From the NCBI GenBank assembly GCA_903835005.1, contig CAILLK010000067.1, forward strand, positions 18,788 through 82,787: 64,000 bases of DNA, written 5' to 3'. This DNA is from an uncultured Bacteroidota bacterium. GTDB lineage: Bacteria; Bacteroidota; Bacteroidia; Chitinophagales; Chitinophagaceae. The notes under the pieces were generated by a model, which was given only the letters and a program-made list of their open reading frames with translations, made no database searches and was not told the DNA's origin. Below are positions 46,967-56,503 of the stretch, piece by piece; within the stretch, counting starts at the first letter, position 1; every line of letters starts with the position of its first letter. A program made the position numbers and the translations under genes.

Positions 46967-47947
46967 ATGAAAAAATTATTTCTTCTCTCAATTATCTGCT
47001 GCGCTATTTCATTCCGCTCTTATTCCCAAAGAGTGTATTTAGCTGATACCGCATTCACTACCGATGTGGGTTTTGGGGGAGCTGCCGCCAGTTGCATTGC
47101 ACCACATATGTATGATGATGGATGGCAGATGGGCAGGCCACAGAGTACCTGGTTGGCTGATGAGTTTACCGTTCCATCCGATAGTACATGGGTATTTGAT
47201 ACCGTAATTGTTTTCGGTTATCAAAAAGGTAGTGGCACAACATCTACGTTTCTGAATTGTAACCTTCAGATATATAGCGGCACTCCAGGCCTGGGTGGTG
47301 CAGTAATATGGGGCGATACTTTAACTAATCATCTGGTGAGTACCGGTTTTACCGGTATCTACAGGGTTGATACGATAACTGCCAATGGTGGTTTAACAAG
47401 TACTTACAGGCCTGTAATGTATTTAAAATTATATTTGCCGGCTCCTCCTGTTTTAACCGCCGGCACTTATTGGCTGTCATGGTCAGCGGCCGGTTCCTTA
47501 GCTGTTGCACCTGCTTCGCCCGATAAAGTTTTACCTGGGCGAATTAATCCTTCGGGTCAGGTGGCACGGCAATTATTTGGCGGGGTTTGGTACAATATTA
47601 CAGACAGCAGTCAGAGAATAGGTATGGACATGATTATAGAGGCTAGCGCCGGCCTGGCTGGCATTACCAATGTGAACAAAACTTTACCCCCTGCTTTAGG
47701 CCAGAATATCCCAAACCCTTTTAATACTGCGACTGACATCTCTTTTTATATGCCACAGGCAGGGCCGGCAAAACTTATGGTGTACAATACTATTGGCCAG
47801 CTCGTAGCCACACTGACTGATGGAGTGTCAAATGCAGGTGAGCATCACCTTACATTCAATACCGGGGGCTTACCAGCCGGTATTTATTATTATCAGCTCA
47901 GCACTGTTGCAGGTGTTGAAAGTAAACAAATGCTTATGGTCAGGTGA
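46967..47947 (+). CDS. T9SS-secreted protein with FlgD-like sorting tail
   Basis: A 326-aa secreted protein with a signal peptide (MKKLFLLSIICCAISFRSYSQ). The mature body (22-235) is beta-rich with many aromatic and Gly residues and no known catalytic motif. The last ~85 residues, from LGQNIPNPFNTATDISFYMPQAG through VYNTIGQLVATL to LPAGIYYYQLST, are the FlgD-Ig/Por type tail. The gene has its own terminator. Confidence 0.8.
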   Translation: MKKLFLLSIICCAISFRSYSQRVYLADTAFTTDVGFGGAAASCIAPHMYDDGWQMGRPQSTWLADEFTVPSDSTWVFDTVIVFGYQKGSGTTSTFLNCNLQIYSGTPGLGGAVIWGDTLTNHLVSTGFTGIYRVDTITANGGLTSTYRPVMYLKLYLPAPPVLTAGTYWLSWSAAGSLAVAPASPDKVLPGRINPSGQVARQLFGGVWYNITDSSQRIGMDMIIEASAGLAGITNVNKTLPPALGQNIPNPFNTATDISFYMPQAGPAKLMVYNTIGQLVATLTDGVSNAGEHHLTFNTGGLPAGIYYYQLSTVAGVESKQMLMVR

Positions 47948-48016
47948 TAGGTTATTGTGAATGAACAATTGGCACTTATTACTTTCTAATTTATTACACT
48001 CAACTTTCTTTACATA

Positions 48017-48049
48017 AGAAATGCCAGCTCGTAATAAGCTGGCATTTCT
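48017..48049. terminator. Hairpin terminator between convergent genes
   Basis: Perfect 13-bp inverted repeat AGAAATGCCAGCT/AGCTGGCATTTCT with a 7-nt loop, between the FlgD-tail gene and cphA. Confidence 0.75.
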
Positions 48050-48081
48050 ATAACATCTGCTTACTAATGTACTGCCTTCAG

Positions 48082-50703
48082 CTACACCTTAGCGCCATCT
48101 TCCCGGGCCTTGTAGTTTTTCACATACTCAAGTGCATCTAGTATCATATCGCTGGTTATCACAATAAAGCTGTCTTTCAAAGCATGCTGGAATGCATAAT
48201 CTATCGCTTCACTTTCGTTTTCAATAACCGTTATTTTCTTATTCGGATCAATATTGCGTATACCCTTGGTTACAAGCTCTATGATCTGCTGCCCATCGCG
48301 GCCTCTGAACGATTTATCTTGCCTTATAATCAGTTCATCAAATATCCTCGCAGCTTCTTCTCCAAGGGCTATGATATCTTCATCACGCCGGTCGCCGGTA
48401 CCGGCAATAATTCCAACCTTCACAGATGCGTTAACCGTTGCAACGAACTTACCTATTGCCCTGAAACCATGCGGATTATGTGCAAAATCCAGCATCACTG
48501 AGAAGTCGTGGAAATGGAAGATGTTCATGCGGCCAGGTGTCAGTCCGGGCGATGGCACAAAGGTTTGCAACGCCTGCCTTATATCTTCGGTCCTGAATTC
48601 CTGCACATAGGCGGCCAGAGTTGCTGCCAGCACATTGGCTATATTGAACTCCGCCATCCCCGAGAAGGTAAGCGGTATATTAGTTACTTTTTCTACCCGT
48701 ATTTTCCAGCTGCCTTTCTGAATGGTTACATAGCCATTTTCCAGTATTGCGGCTATACCACCCTTGGCACAATGTCTTTTTATGCGGGCATTGTTTTCAT
48801 TAAGTGAAAAATAGGCGACCTTGCATTCCAGTTCTTTATGCATGGCATATACCAGGTCATCATCGGCATTGAGCACCGCATAGCCCTTTGGAAAAACCGT
48901 ATGCGCTGCCACCGATTTCAGTCGGGCCAGTTTTTCAAGTGTATCTATACCGCCCAGGTCCATGTGGTCCTCTGCCACATTGGTTACCACAGCCACATCG
49001 CAATGATGAAATCCAAGTCCGGCACGCAATATACCTCCTCTTGCACACTCCAGCACAGCATAATTCACAGTTGGGTCGCGCAGCACAAACTCTGCCGATA
49101 CCGGACCGGTGCAGTCGCCTTTACGCATCTGCTGGTTCTGTATATACACCCCGTCGCTGGTGGTATACCCTACCCTGTAGCCCAGCTGTTTTACTATGTG
49201 TGCTATTAGTCTTGTAGTTGTAGTTTTACCATTGGTCCCTGAAATCGCCACTATCGGTATACGTGCCGAAGAGCCCGGCGGATAAAGCATATCAATAACC
49301 GGCTCCGCCACATTCCGGGGTAATCCCTCCGTCGGGTCCAGGTGCATCCTGAAACCCGGAGCGGCATTGACCTCCAGCACACTCCCTCCGTTCTCTGTTA
49401 TAGATGTAGTAAGGTCTTCAGCCATTATATCTATGCCACAGATATTGAGGCCAATGATGCGGGCTATGCGCTCGCACATAATTATATTGTTCGGGTGCAC
49501 AAAGTCGGTAACATCCGTCGCTGTTCCTCCCGTGCTCAGGTTGGCGGTAGGCTTCAGCCATAACTCTTCTCCGGCAGCTATTACAGTTTCCAATGTGTAT
49601 CCTTTTTTGTCCAGCATGCCCATCGTGAAATGGTCCACCTTTATAGCGGTCAGCACTTTTTCATGCCCGTAACCCCTTCTCGGGTCGCTGTTCACAATAT
49701 CTATCAGTTGCTGCACAGTGTGGACTCCATCGCCTGTTACGGCTGCAGGTGTACGCAAAGCAGCAGCAACAAATTTGTAATTGATTACCAGTACCCTGAA
49801 ATCAAAACCGGTAATAAACTTTTCACAGATCACCGCCCGGCTGTGCTCCTTTGCTGCCTTCAGGCCTGAAACCGCATCTTCCCAGTTGCGTATATTCGTG
49901 GTCGCCCCCCTTCCATGGTTGCCATCCACAGGCTTCGTTACCACCGGGTAGCCTATATGGCTGATGCAGTCTTTAAGTTCCTGCTCGTTATATACTATCC
50001 TGCCACGGGGCACAGGTATCTCCGATGCCTCCAGCAGGTTCTTCGTTTCTTCTTTATCACATGCCAGGTCCACAGCTATACTGCTGGTAGTACTGGCCAC
50101 AGTTGCCTGTATGCGGCACTGATTGGCGCCATAACCCAGTTGCACAAGCGAGTGCTTGTTCAATCTGATATATGGAATTTTCCGGCGGATAGCCTCCTCC
50201 ACAATAGCACCGGTACTCGGCCCCAGGCGGTCATGTTCTCTTATTTCTCTCAGTTCCTGCACATCTGCTTCTATATCATAGGGCTGGCCATCCACAATTG
50301 CCTGTGCTATTCTTACCGCGGCCCTCGCTGCATATGTTCCTGCCTTAGCTTCCATGTAGGAGAATACTACATGGTATATCCCTTTGTTCTTGGTTTCCCG
50401 TGTCCGGCCGAAGCCCGTATCCATACCCGCCATGGTCTGCAGCTCCAGGGCAATATGTTCTATCACATGCCCCATCCAGGTGCCCTCTTCTACCCTCAGA
50501 AAAAAGCCCCCGGCCACACCTTCACTGCATCTGTGTTCATACAGGCCGGGCATCAGATGCCTGAGCCTTGGCAGGAAATCCGGGATCTTATCAGTAGGCC
50601 GTTGTTCCAGCTCTTCCAGGTCCAGCAGCATCACAATTAGTTTATGCCGGGAGGCGCTCCAGTAATTGGGGCCATTCATCGCCTTAATATCCAGTATTTT
50701 CAT
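48082..50703 (-). CDS. cphA: Cyanophycin synthetase CphA
   Basis: An 873-aa enzyme that polymerises aspartate and arginine into cyanophycin at the cost of ATP. The N-terminal ~160 residues include the conserved GTWMGHVIEHIALELQ. An ATP-grasp domain follows (about 220-480; PVVTKPVDGNHGRGATTNI, ENGGSVLEVNAAPGFRMHL). The C-terminal Mur-ligase-like half has the P-loop ISGTNGKTTTTRL and DFAHNPHGF. The length is standard for cyanobacterial-type CphA1 proteins. No cyanophycinase (CphB) or isoaspartyl dipeptidase gene lies within 7 kb on either side. Confidence 0.94.
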   Translation of the reverse strand: MKILDIKAMNGPNYWSASRHKLIVMLLDLEELEQRPTDKIPDFLPRLRHLMPGLYEHRCSEGVAGGFFLRVEEGTWMGHVIEHIALELQTMAGMDTGFGRTRETKNKGIYHVVFSYMEAKAGTYAARAAVRIAQAIVDGQPYDIEADVQELREIREHDRLGPSTGAIVEEAIRRKIPYIRLNKHSLVQLGYGANQCRIQATVASTTSSIAVDLACDKEETKNLLEASEIPVPRGRIVYNEQELKDCISHIGYPVVTKPVDGNHGRGATTNIRNWEDAVSGLKAAKEHSRAVICEKFITGFDFRVLVINYKFVAAALRTPAAVTGDGVHTVQQLIDIVNSDPRRGYGHEKVLTAIKVDHFTMGMLDKKGYTLETVIAAGEELWLKPTANLSTGGTATDVTDFVHPNNIIMCERIARIIGLNICGIDIMAEDLTTSITENGGSVLEVNAAPGFRMHLDPTEGLPRNVAEPVIDMLYPPGSSARIPIVAISGTNGKTTTTRLIAHIVKQLGYRVGYTTSDGVYIQNQQMRKGDCTGPVSAEFVLRDPTVNYAVLECARGGILRAGLGFHHCDVAVVTNVAEDHMDLGGIDTLEKLARLKSVAAHTVFPKGYAVLNADDDLVYAMHKELECKVAYFSLNENNARIKRHCAKGGIAAILENGYVTIQKGSWKIRVEKVTNIPLTFSGMAEFNIANVLAATLAAYVQEFRTEDIRQALQTFVPSPGLTPGRMNIFHFHDFSVMLDFAHNPHGFRAIGKFVATVNASVKVGIIAGTGDRRDEDIIALGEEAARIFDELIIRQDKSFRGRDGQQIIELVTKGIRNIDPNKKITVIENESEAIDYAFQHALKDSFIVITSDMILDALEYVKNYKAREDGAKV

Positions 50704-51000
50704 TTGGAGGAGAATTTGGGTATAAGGTAAATAAAATTACCGGATACCAGGATCGATTTATTTTAAAATTTGTGCGATTAGGAGCATTGACAAAATAGCA
50801 TAAGCCATAGTGCGAAGCTATTTTTCTTTTTTATGAGGCGAAAAATCTGCGAATAATGAATTATTCATGGGCTTTTACAACGAAATATAAATAGTATGGA
50901 ACGAGTAAGATGATGAATGTTATTTTGTCATCGTTCCTTGGCTATAATGAGGATTAAACTTCAAGGCTCCTTAAATGAAATGAAAATAAAAACCATCCCT

Positions 51001-51510
51001 CTATTGAAAAATATAACTGATCGAGGCAATTCCGTTATTGTAGGCTCCTGCTACAAACTGAATGGTATGCCCGTCGTGAAATATACCCACATAACCATGT
51101 CCGCTGGTATAGGCTACAGCCTCCGCAACAGGTGTACCGGTAAAGGTAAAATCCGGACAGATCTGCGGGCCCGCATCTATTAACTTACCCGATAAACTGC
51201 CAGGGCAGTTGCATGAATTCCAGTTATTACCTATATACAAATCAAGTGAAACATTATCGAAGCCTATTACATCATTATGTGATCCGTATCCGCTACAAAG
51301 ATCACACCCGGTTACATTCATAATAGTTGTCTCCACATTTCCGTTTGTTGTTGTGCTACCAATATGCAGGGCAGTGCCCCCATCACTACAGGTCACCGAT
51401 ACTGCTGCCGGGGCAGTTTTTTTCTTACTGCACGATGTCACAACCAGGCAGGCAATGATCAGGAAGGATAGGAAAGCCATAGTAGTTACTGCAATTATCT
51501 TTACCTTCAT
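51001..51510 (-). CDS. Putative lipoprotein with a Cys-rich beta region
   Basis: A 169-aa protein with a long lipoprotein signal (MKVKIIAVTTMAFLSFLIIA ... TSC, lipidated Cys near residue 27). The mature part has several Cys residues (VTCSDGG, GCDLCSGYG, WNSCNCPGSLSG, PQICPDF) that could form disulfides. The C-terminal half is beta-rich (AEAVAYTSGHGYVGIFHDG). No family or function is recognised. It stands alone in a gap between cphA and the 785-aa T9SS gene. Confidence 0.72.
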   Translation of the reverse strand: MKVKIIAVTTMAFLSFLIIACLVVTSCSKKKTAPAAVSVTCSDGGTALHIGSTTTNGNVETTIMNVTGCDLCSGYGSHNDVIGFDNVSLDLYIGNNWNSCNCPGSLSGKLIDAGPQICPDFTFTGTPVAEAVAYTSGHGYVGIFHDGHTIQFVAGAYNNGIASISYIFQ

Positions 51511-51753
51511 TTTCCGGTTTTTTCAATTAAGAATGTTGATTTAATAACTGTGCATTATGGTCTGCTTTATTTAATAATCGTTCTTTACCTTATTAATAAG
51601 GAACATAAAACTACAAAATAACACCTAACTAATGATGTTTATTAGGTAACTGATCTTCTTCAAATCAATATGCCGTTACTGAATTGAATATAAATGAGCT
51701 CTAAAAATATTCTTTTAAAAATTAATTCGTCTGTAAATTATTTTGTATAAATG

Positions 51754-51785
51754 TTTGAATTTATATGGGTTTTTCACTACCTTTA
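51754..51785 (+). promoter_or_regulatory. Promoter of the SBBP-repeat T9SS gene
   Basis: TTTG (51754-51757), 20-bp spacer, TACCTTTA (51778-51785). The spacing equals that of the TonB-receptor promoter; the -7 last base is A instead of G. Confidence 0.45.
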
Positions 51786-51801
51786 ATTCATAAATCTCTT
51801 T

Positions 51802-54159
51802 ATGCGACCTGCAAACCGTTATCTGCTAATAATTTTAGCATTACCATTGATGTTGCTTTTTGCTGCTGCTGCAAACGCACAAATGGCCTGGCGATGGGGC
51901 CGGATTGGATCTTCTGTAAGCGAGTCTTACCCTGTTACTACCGACAATAAAGGCAATGTTTATGCTGCAGGTATTAATTCAACTACTGATACAGCCTTTT
52001 TCGACAGCGTGTATGTACCCCCTTCGGTCGTGCAGTCCGTTTGGGTAAAATATGGCCCCACCGGGCAGCCCCTCTGGGCCGGCGGCACTATTGGCGGCAG
52101 TACCAACATTTACAATATGACTACAGATACTGCCGGCAACCTGATTATATTCGGCATTTTCTTTTCTGATACAGTGCGGATAGGCTCGATTACATTACAC
52201 AACTCTTTTTATTTAGGGCAATACTTTATAGCTAAAATAAATCCTGCAGGCACGGTGCTGTGGGCTATAAAAGACGGTGCGCCATTTTATGATTTTGCCG
52301 ATGACTTTTATACTGGTTTGCTCCGGGCAGGAGATGTCGCTACCGACGACTCCGGCAATATATACGTAACCTCATCCTATAAAAGTGCCTCAATAACAAT
52401 AGGCGCTTATACCCTTACTAATGTCGATGCTTCCGGCACCACTACCGACATTTTTGTTGCAAAATACAGCCCGGCAGGGGCGCTGATTTGGGCGCGGTCT
52501 GCCGGCGGAACGGGCAATGATCATGCTTTCGGAATAACTGTTGTCCCATCAGGCAATGTATATATCGCAGGTGCCTTCAGGTCTGCAACCTTCAATTTCG
52601 GATCATCGGTGATGTCCGATCCTTATACCAATCCAAGGGCATATATTGCCGAATTTTCAGCCACTGGCACACCTCTCTGGGCCCAGGCGGCAGGCCGCAG
52701 CCATGGGGCATACAGTGTAGGTATAAGGCACGATAACAGCGGGAATATTTATATGGCAGGCAGCTACGCCGATTCATCAATTACATTCGGCACCGAAACA
52801 TTGACCAGCGTATATCCGATAGTGCCCTCATATGCGGCATTTTTAATAAAATATTCACCGGCCGACCTCCCTGTATGGAGCAGGGCCATCAGTTCAGATG
52901 CTGCTTCTGTTGCTGCTTTTTCCATTGCCACTTCGCCATGTGGTTATGTTTGGGTATCCGGCACTTCCAGTCACACTGCCGTGTTGGCTCCGGGGGATAC
53001 AATGAGTATATATTCTTTTGGCAGCGATCTGCCAGTATATTTGGTTGGGTACGATTTCTCCGGCAGTGTAATAGGTTATAATTCGCTGGTTGTAGGGGGA
53101 GATGACGAATGCGATATTGCCTGCGATGCAGTAGGGAATGCATTTTTGGGTGGCGATTTTGAAGGCACATTGATTACAGGCCCTGATATCTTTGTTGGAA
53201 CACCTTCCCCTTCTGAGCACTTTTTTGTTGCTGAATATGGTTTCTTGCGCGATACTCTTTATACGCATCAGAATGGCAAAATATGCTCTTCAGGAAGCAT
53301 TACTATTGCCGCCCCTGCAGGCCAGGCAACTTACCTGTGGGATGATGGCGAAACCAGTCAGTACCGCTCCATAAGCGGTCCCGGCGATTATGTAGTCTAT
53401 GCAACCTCCTGCGGAGACACAGTTATAGCCGATACCTTTCATATCGTTATTGGCCCCGATACGCTTGTTACTATACACGACACTGCCTTTTGTATGTACA
53501 GCGACTTAGTTCCCCTTATCCCGCTTACCCCTGGCTTCGGTACTGATTATTTATGGTCTGGCGGCGATACTACAATGACCGATTCAATAAATGCGCCCGG
53601 CACTTACTGGGTTACCTATAAGAACGGATGTATTCATGCGTTCGATACGTTTTTTGTAACAGCCAATCACCCTCCGGCACCCATTTCAGGTTCCGGGTTT
53701 ATGTGCCTTGGAGATACATCATTATTTGCTGATGCCGATGCTGGCGGAGTATGGAGCAGCAGCGCTTCATCAATAGTCACTATAGGCTCGGCCACAGGCC
53801 AGGGTATAGGTGCAACAGTCGGTACGGCAAACATTACCTACATAGCGCCAACCGGGTGTTATACCAGCAAGACGGTTACGGTCAATGCTCCGCCCTGCTA
53901 CAATGGGGTAGCACAGATATTGCCCGAAAATCAGGTTTCAGTTACACCAAATCCAGCCTTCGACCAGTTTGTGCTGCAGTCGCCAAAAGGCTTCTATACC
54001 TATATGGAAATACTTAATGATCTTGGTCAGGTATTGCTTAAGCAGCAAGTCTCCGGCACACAGCTTATGGTAAATATCAGTACACTCCCACCTGGTACCT
54101 ATTCTGTCAGGCTCACCGGTCAGTATGATACCAGGGTAATCAGATTGGTAAAGATTTAG
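51802..54159 (+). CDS. T9SS-secreted beta-propeller (SBBP-like) and Ig-like protein
   Basis: A 785-aa secreted protein. The signal peptide (ending AAAANAQ) is followed by about seven propeller blades to residue ~470, each with a DNSGNIYMAGSYADSSITFG or DTAGNLIIFG type element, resembling SBBP/beta-propeller repeats. Two or three Ig-like modules follow (GQATYLWDDGETSQYRSISGPGDY and GADYLWSGGDTT-like). The Por tail is VSVTPNPAFDQFVLQS ... LPPGTYSVRLTGQYDTRVIRL. A role at the cell surface is likely; no enzyme motif is seen. Confidence 0.82.
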   Translation: MRPANRYLLIILALPLMLLFAAAANAQMAWRWGRIGSSVSESYPVTTDNKGNVYAAGINSTTDTAFFDSVYVPPSVVQSVWVKYGPTGQPLWAGGTIGGSTNIYNMTTDTAGNLIIFGIFFSDTVRIGSITLHNSFYLGQYFIAKINPAGTVLWAIKDGAPFYDFADDFYTGLLRAGDVATDDSGNIYVTSSYKSASITIGAYTLTNVDASGTTTDIFVAKYSPAGALIWARSAGGTGNDHAFGITVVPSGNVYIAGAFRSATFNFGSSVMSDPYTNPRAYIAEFSATGTPLWAQAAGRSHGAYSVGIRHDNSGNIYMAGSYADSSITFGTETLTSVYPIVPSYAAFLIKYSPADLPVWSRAISSDAASVAAFSIATSPCGYVWVSGTSSHTAVLAPGDTMSIYSFGSDLPVYLVGYDFSGSVIGYNSLVVGGDDECDIACDAVGNAFLGGDFEGTLITGPDIFVGTPSPSEHFFVAEYGFLRDTLYTHQNGKICSSGSITIAAPAGQATYLWDDGETSQYRSISGPGDYVVYATSCGDTVIADTFHIVIGPDTLVTIHDTAFCMYSDLVPLIPLTPGFGTDYLWSGGDTTMTDSINAPGTYWVTYKNGCIHAFDTFFVTANHPPAPISGSGFMCLGDTSLFADADAGGVWSSSASSIVTIGSATGQGIGATVGTANITYIAPTGCYTSKTVTVNAPPCYNGVAQILPENQVSVTPNPAFDQFVLQSPKGFYTYMEILNDLGQVLLKQQVSGTQLMVNISTLPPGTYSVRLTGQYDTRVIRLVKI

Positions 54160-55488
54160 CCCACATTATAGCATTAGAGCAGTAACTTATTCATTTGTAG
54201 CATATTGAATTTTTTTGAGGTCCAGTTTGTGTACTACAGATTTTATAATTCGCTGAATACCTGATTTTTGCATTCCCAAATTTTACGAAACAAAATAAGC
54301 GACATTTATTCAGCCAATAAATAAATAAAATTTTATATTCTGTGTACTGCTGATCGATTGAAGCCGTTATGGCTGTTGTATTATCTTGCATCTCGTAACT
54401 CCCTGCGAATAAGCTACTGTTAATTTCTGGAAATTTGACAAATCAGCCCTAAAATAATAACGACTTATTAACAAAACATGCAATGTGGGTTAGAACTAAT
54501 AAAAGACAGAAAAGCAGATCAGAATCTAATAACATTAACTCAGCTTTTGCATTGGTTAAGGCAAGATGTGAAATCACAATCTCTTCGGGCAACCATATCC
54601 ACACATCTTTTATTCTTTATGGTACTTCATAAATGCCTCGTAAGGGGCTATCTGTTTGTAGCAAAAAAAGAACTAATAATTTGCAGTTGCCCCATTTGGA
54701 GCTATCCAATTCGAACATCGAATAGCACCGCACGCGGTATAGCATGACTTATTTTATCCTGATCTACAAAAAGATTGCCTTTGTTAGGAAGATCACATTA
54801 AGATTAAATACTTGCAGATATGCATTAGCTCCATGGCAGAGGGCGGGAGGTAAGGTCTCCCATGTATTTCAGTAGGGAAGTACATTGATCCTGCGCTCTA
54901 AATGTTTCAGTTACTATCCCATAGCAATGAATTCTTAGGCCCCAAAACCCATACAATTTCTCACCCATATCTCACAAAACCCATAGCAATAACCAATTAT
55001 ATAGCCACTTGCAAAAATCTCAAGGTATAAATAACGTATACAGCAATAAAAACCACCTAATTAGCCTATAAAAAACTTACATGATGTACCGTATGCGATA
55101 CATGACAGTACGAAAAGTGTACTGTCATAAAAACTTCGTTTTGCCAATCCAATTCTTTGAATGAACTTTATGTCCGCCACGTCTGATTTATCGGAAGTCA
55201 TATTATTTTTTAGTAGCAGTAGTTTTAAGGAAAGATACAGCGATGGATAAGCGAAAGAGGGTGTGCCTAAAAATCCTCACCATATGTTTTAAAACCATTT
55301 GCTACAGGATTCAGAACATTCCCGATGATTTCGATCAATAATTTTGATATTATATTTACGTGAATATGTTTTTATTGTTGAAGCTCATCAATATTTGGGT
55401 TATATTTTTAGAAGCGGAATAAAACATTTTTGGCTATTTAGATAAAGATTAATTTTCACACACTCCACATTATTACATTAATTAGAGG
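54160..55488. other. Gene-poor stretch upstream of the tandem repeat array
   Basis: 1.3 kb without a supported gene. An 89-codon frame at 54478-54747 is not convincing. A perfect 10-bp inverted repeat lies at 55102-55128 beside an imperfect dyad at 55084-55103. No remnant of transposase or phage gene could be identified by eye. Confidence 0.6.
55102..55128. other. Perfect 10-bp inverted repeat in the gene-poor stretch
   Basis: ATGACAGTAC/GTACTGTCAT with a 7-nt spacer and no T run, so it looks more like an operator dyad or attachment-type element than a terminator. Confidence 0.5.
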
Positions 55489-56420
55489 GACATAATGGGA
55501 TAAAATGAGATAATCGGAAATTGTTTTATATCAGCCACCAGCAAGGTTTTCAGCCAACATCATTTTCCCATCCGGTTTTTTTAAGCAAATGGGATAACCA
55601 AAGAAAAAGCCTTTTTCCGTCTGGCGCATGTCTGTTGCCGAGCTTTGTTCGTAACAGACAAGTGTCTGAGCAATCAAGGCAGTTTATTGAAAATCCCGAC
55701 CCATCGGGGTTGCTGCTGTTTCTCACAGTGATAGGACAATAGACAAAATGGGATAAAATGAGATAATCAGAAATTGTTTTATATCAGCCACCAGCAAGGT
55801 TTTCAGCCAACACCATTATCCCATCCGGATTTTTTAAGGAAATGGGATAACCAAAGAAAAAGCCTTTTTCCGTCTGGCGCATGACTGTTGCAGAGCTTTG
55901 TTCGTAGCGGAAACATCTGAGCAATCAAGGCAGTTTATTGAAAATCCCAACCCCTCGGCGTACTGCCGTTTCTCTCAGTGATAGGACAATAAGACATAAT
56001 AGGATAAAATGAGATAATCTGAAATTGTTTTATATCAGCCACCAGCAAGGTTTTCAGCCAACATCATTGTCCCATCCGGTTTTTTTTAGCGAATGGGATA
56101 ACCAAAGAAAAAGCCTTTTTCCGTCTGGCGTATGTCTGTTGCAGAGCTTTTTTCGTAGCAGACAAGTGTATGAGCAATCAGGGCAGTTTATTGAAAATCC
56201 CGACCCATCGGGGTTTGCTCTCAGTAATTGGAAGATGGGATAAGATGAGATAATCGGAAATTGTTTTATATCAGCCACCAGCAAGGTTTTCAGCGTTTAT
56301 CAATATCCCATTGCTTATTTTTAAGTGAATGGGATAACCAAACAAAACGCCTTTTTAGGGAGTATGCTTTTTTCAAGGTTGTAGTAAAGCGCTGGTGGCC
56401 AGTAAACCGTAGTGAGGTTA
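55489..56420. repeat. Four-unit ~250-bp tandem repeat array of unknown function
   Basis: Units begin near 55489, 55742, 55993 and 56229 (spacings 253, 251 and 236 bp); the fourth is partial. Conserved blocks are GATAAAATGAGATAATC, a 40-bp block from GAAATTGTTTTATATCAGCC, ATGGGATAACC, GAAAAAGCCTTTTTC (a near-perfect palindrome) and a CCCGA/TCGGG hairpin. A 72-73 codon plus-strand frame is open in units 1 and 3 but broken by TGA in unit 2, so coding is unlikely. It ends ~80 bp before the rpoN stop. Confidence 0.85.
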
Positions 56421-56503
56421 ACAAATTTCCCGATACAGGTCCAAATGTGCCATAAATAAATAATATATGTTAAAGAATTCAACAGCCACGATCAGGCATT
56501 TCC

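Noticed and set aside
49915..50640. 241-codon frame antisense to cphA
   Set aside because: Shadow frame; cphA is unambiguous and the frame's product has no family features.
54478..54747. 89-codon plus-strand frame
   Set aside because: Unrecognisable product, odd composition and no promoter; it lies in a gene-poor stretch.
55084..55128. Intact toxin-antitoxin operon
   Set aside because: Only operator-like dyads are seen; no frame of suitable size and composition follows on either strand.
55521..56243. Similar 72-73 codon frames in repeat units 1 and 3
   Set aside because: Unit 2 has a TGA in the same frame and unit 4 diverges, so conservation is better explained by DNA-level repetition.
55489..56420. 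CRISPR-like array
   Set aside because: Units are ~250 bp with no short repeats and unique spacers, and no cas gene is near.
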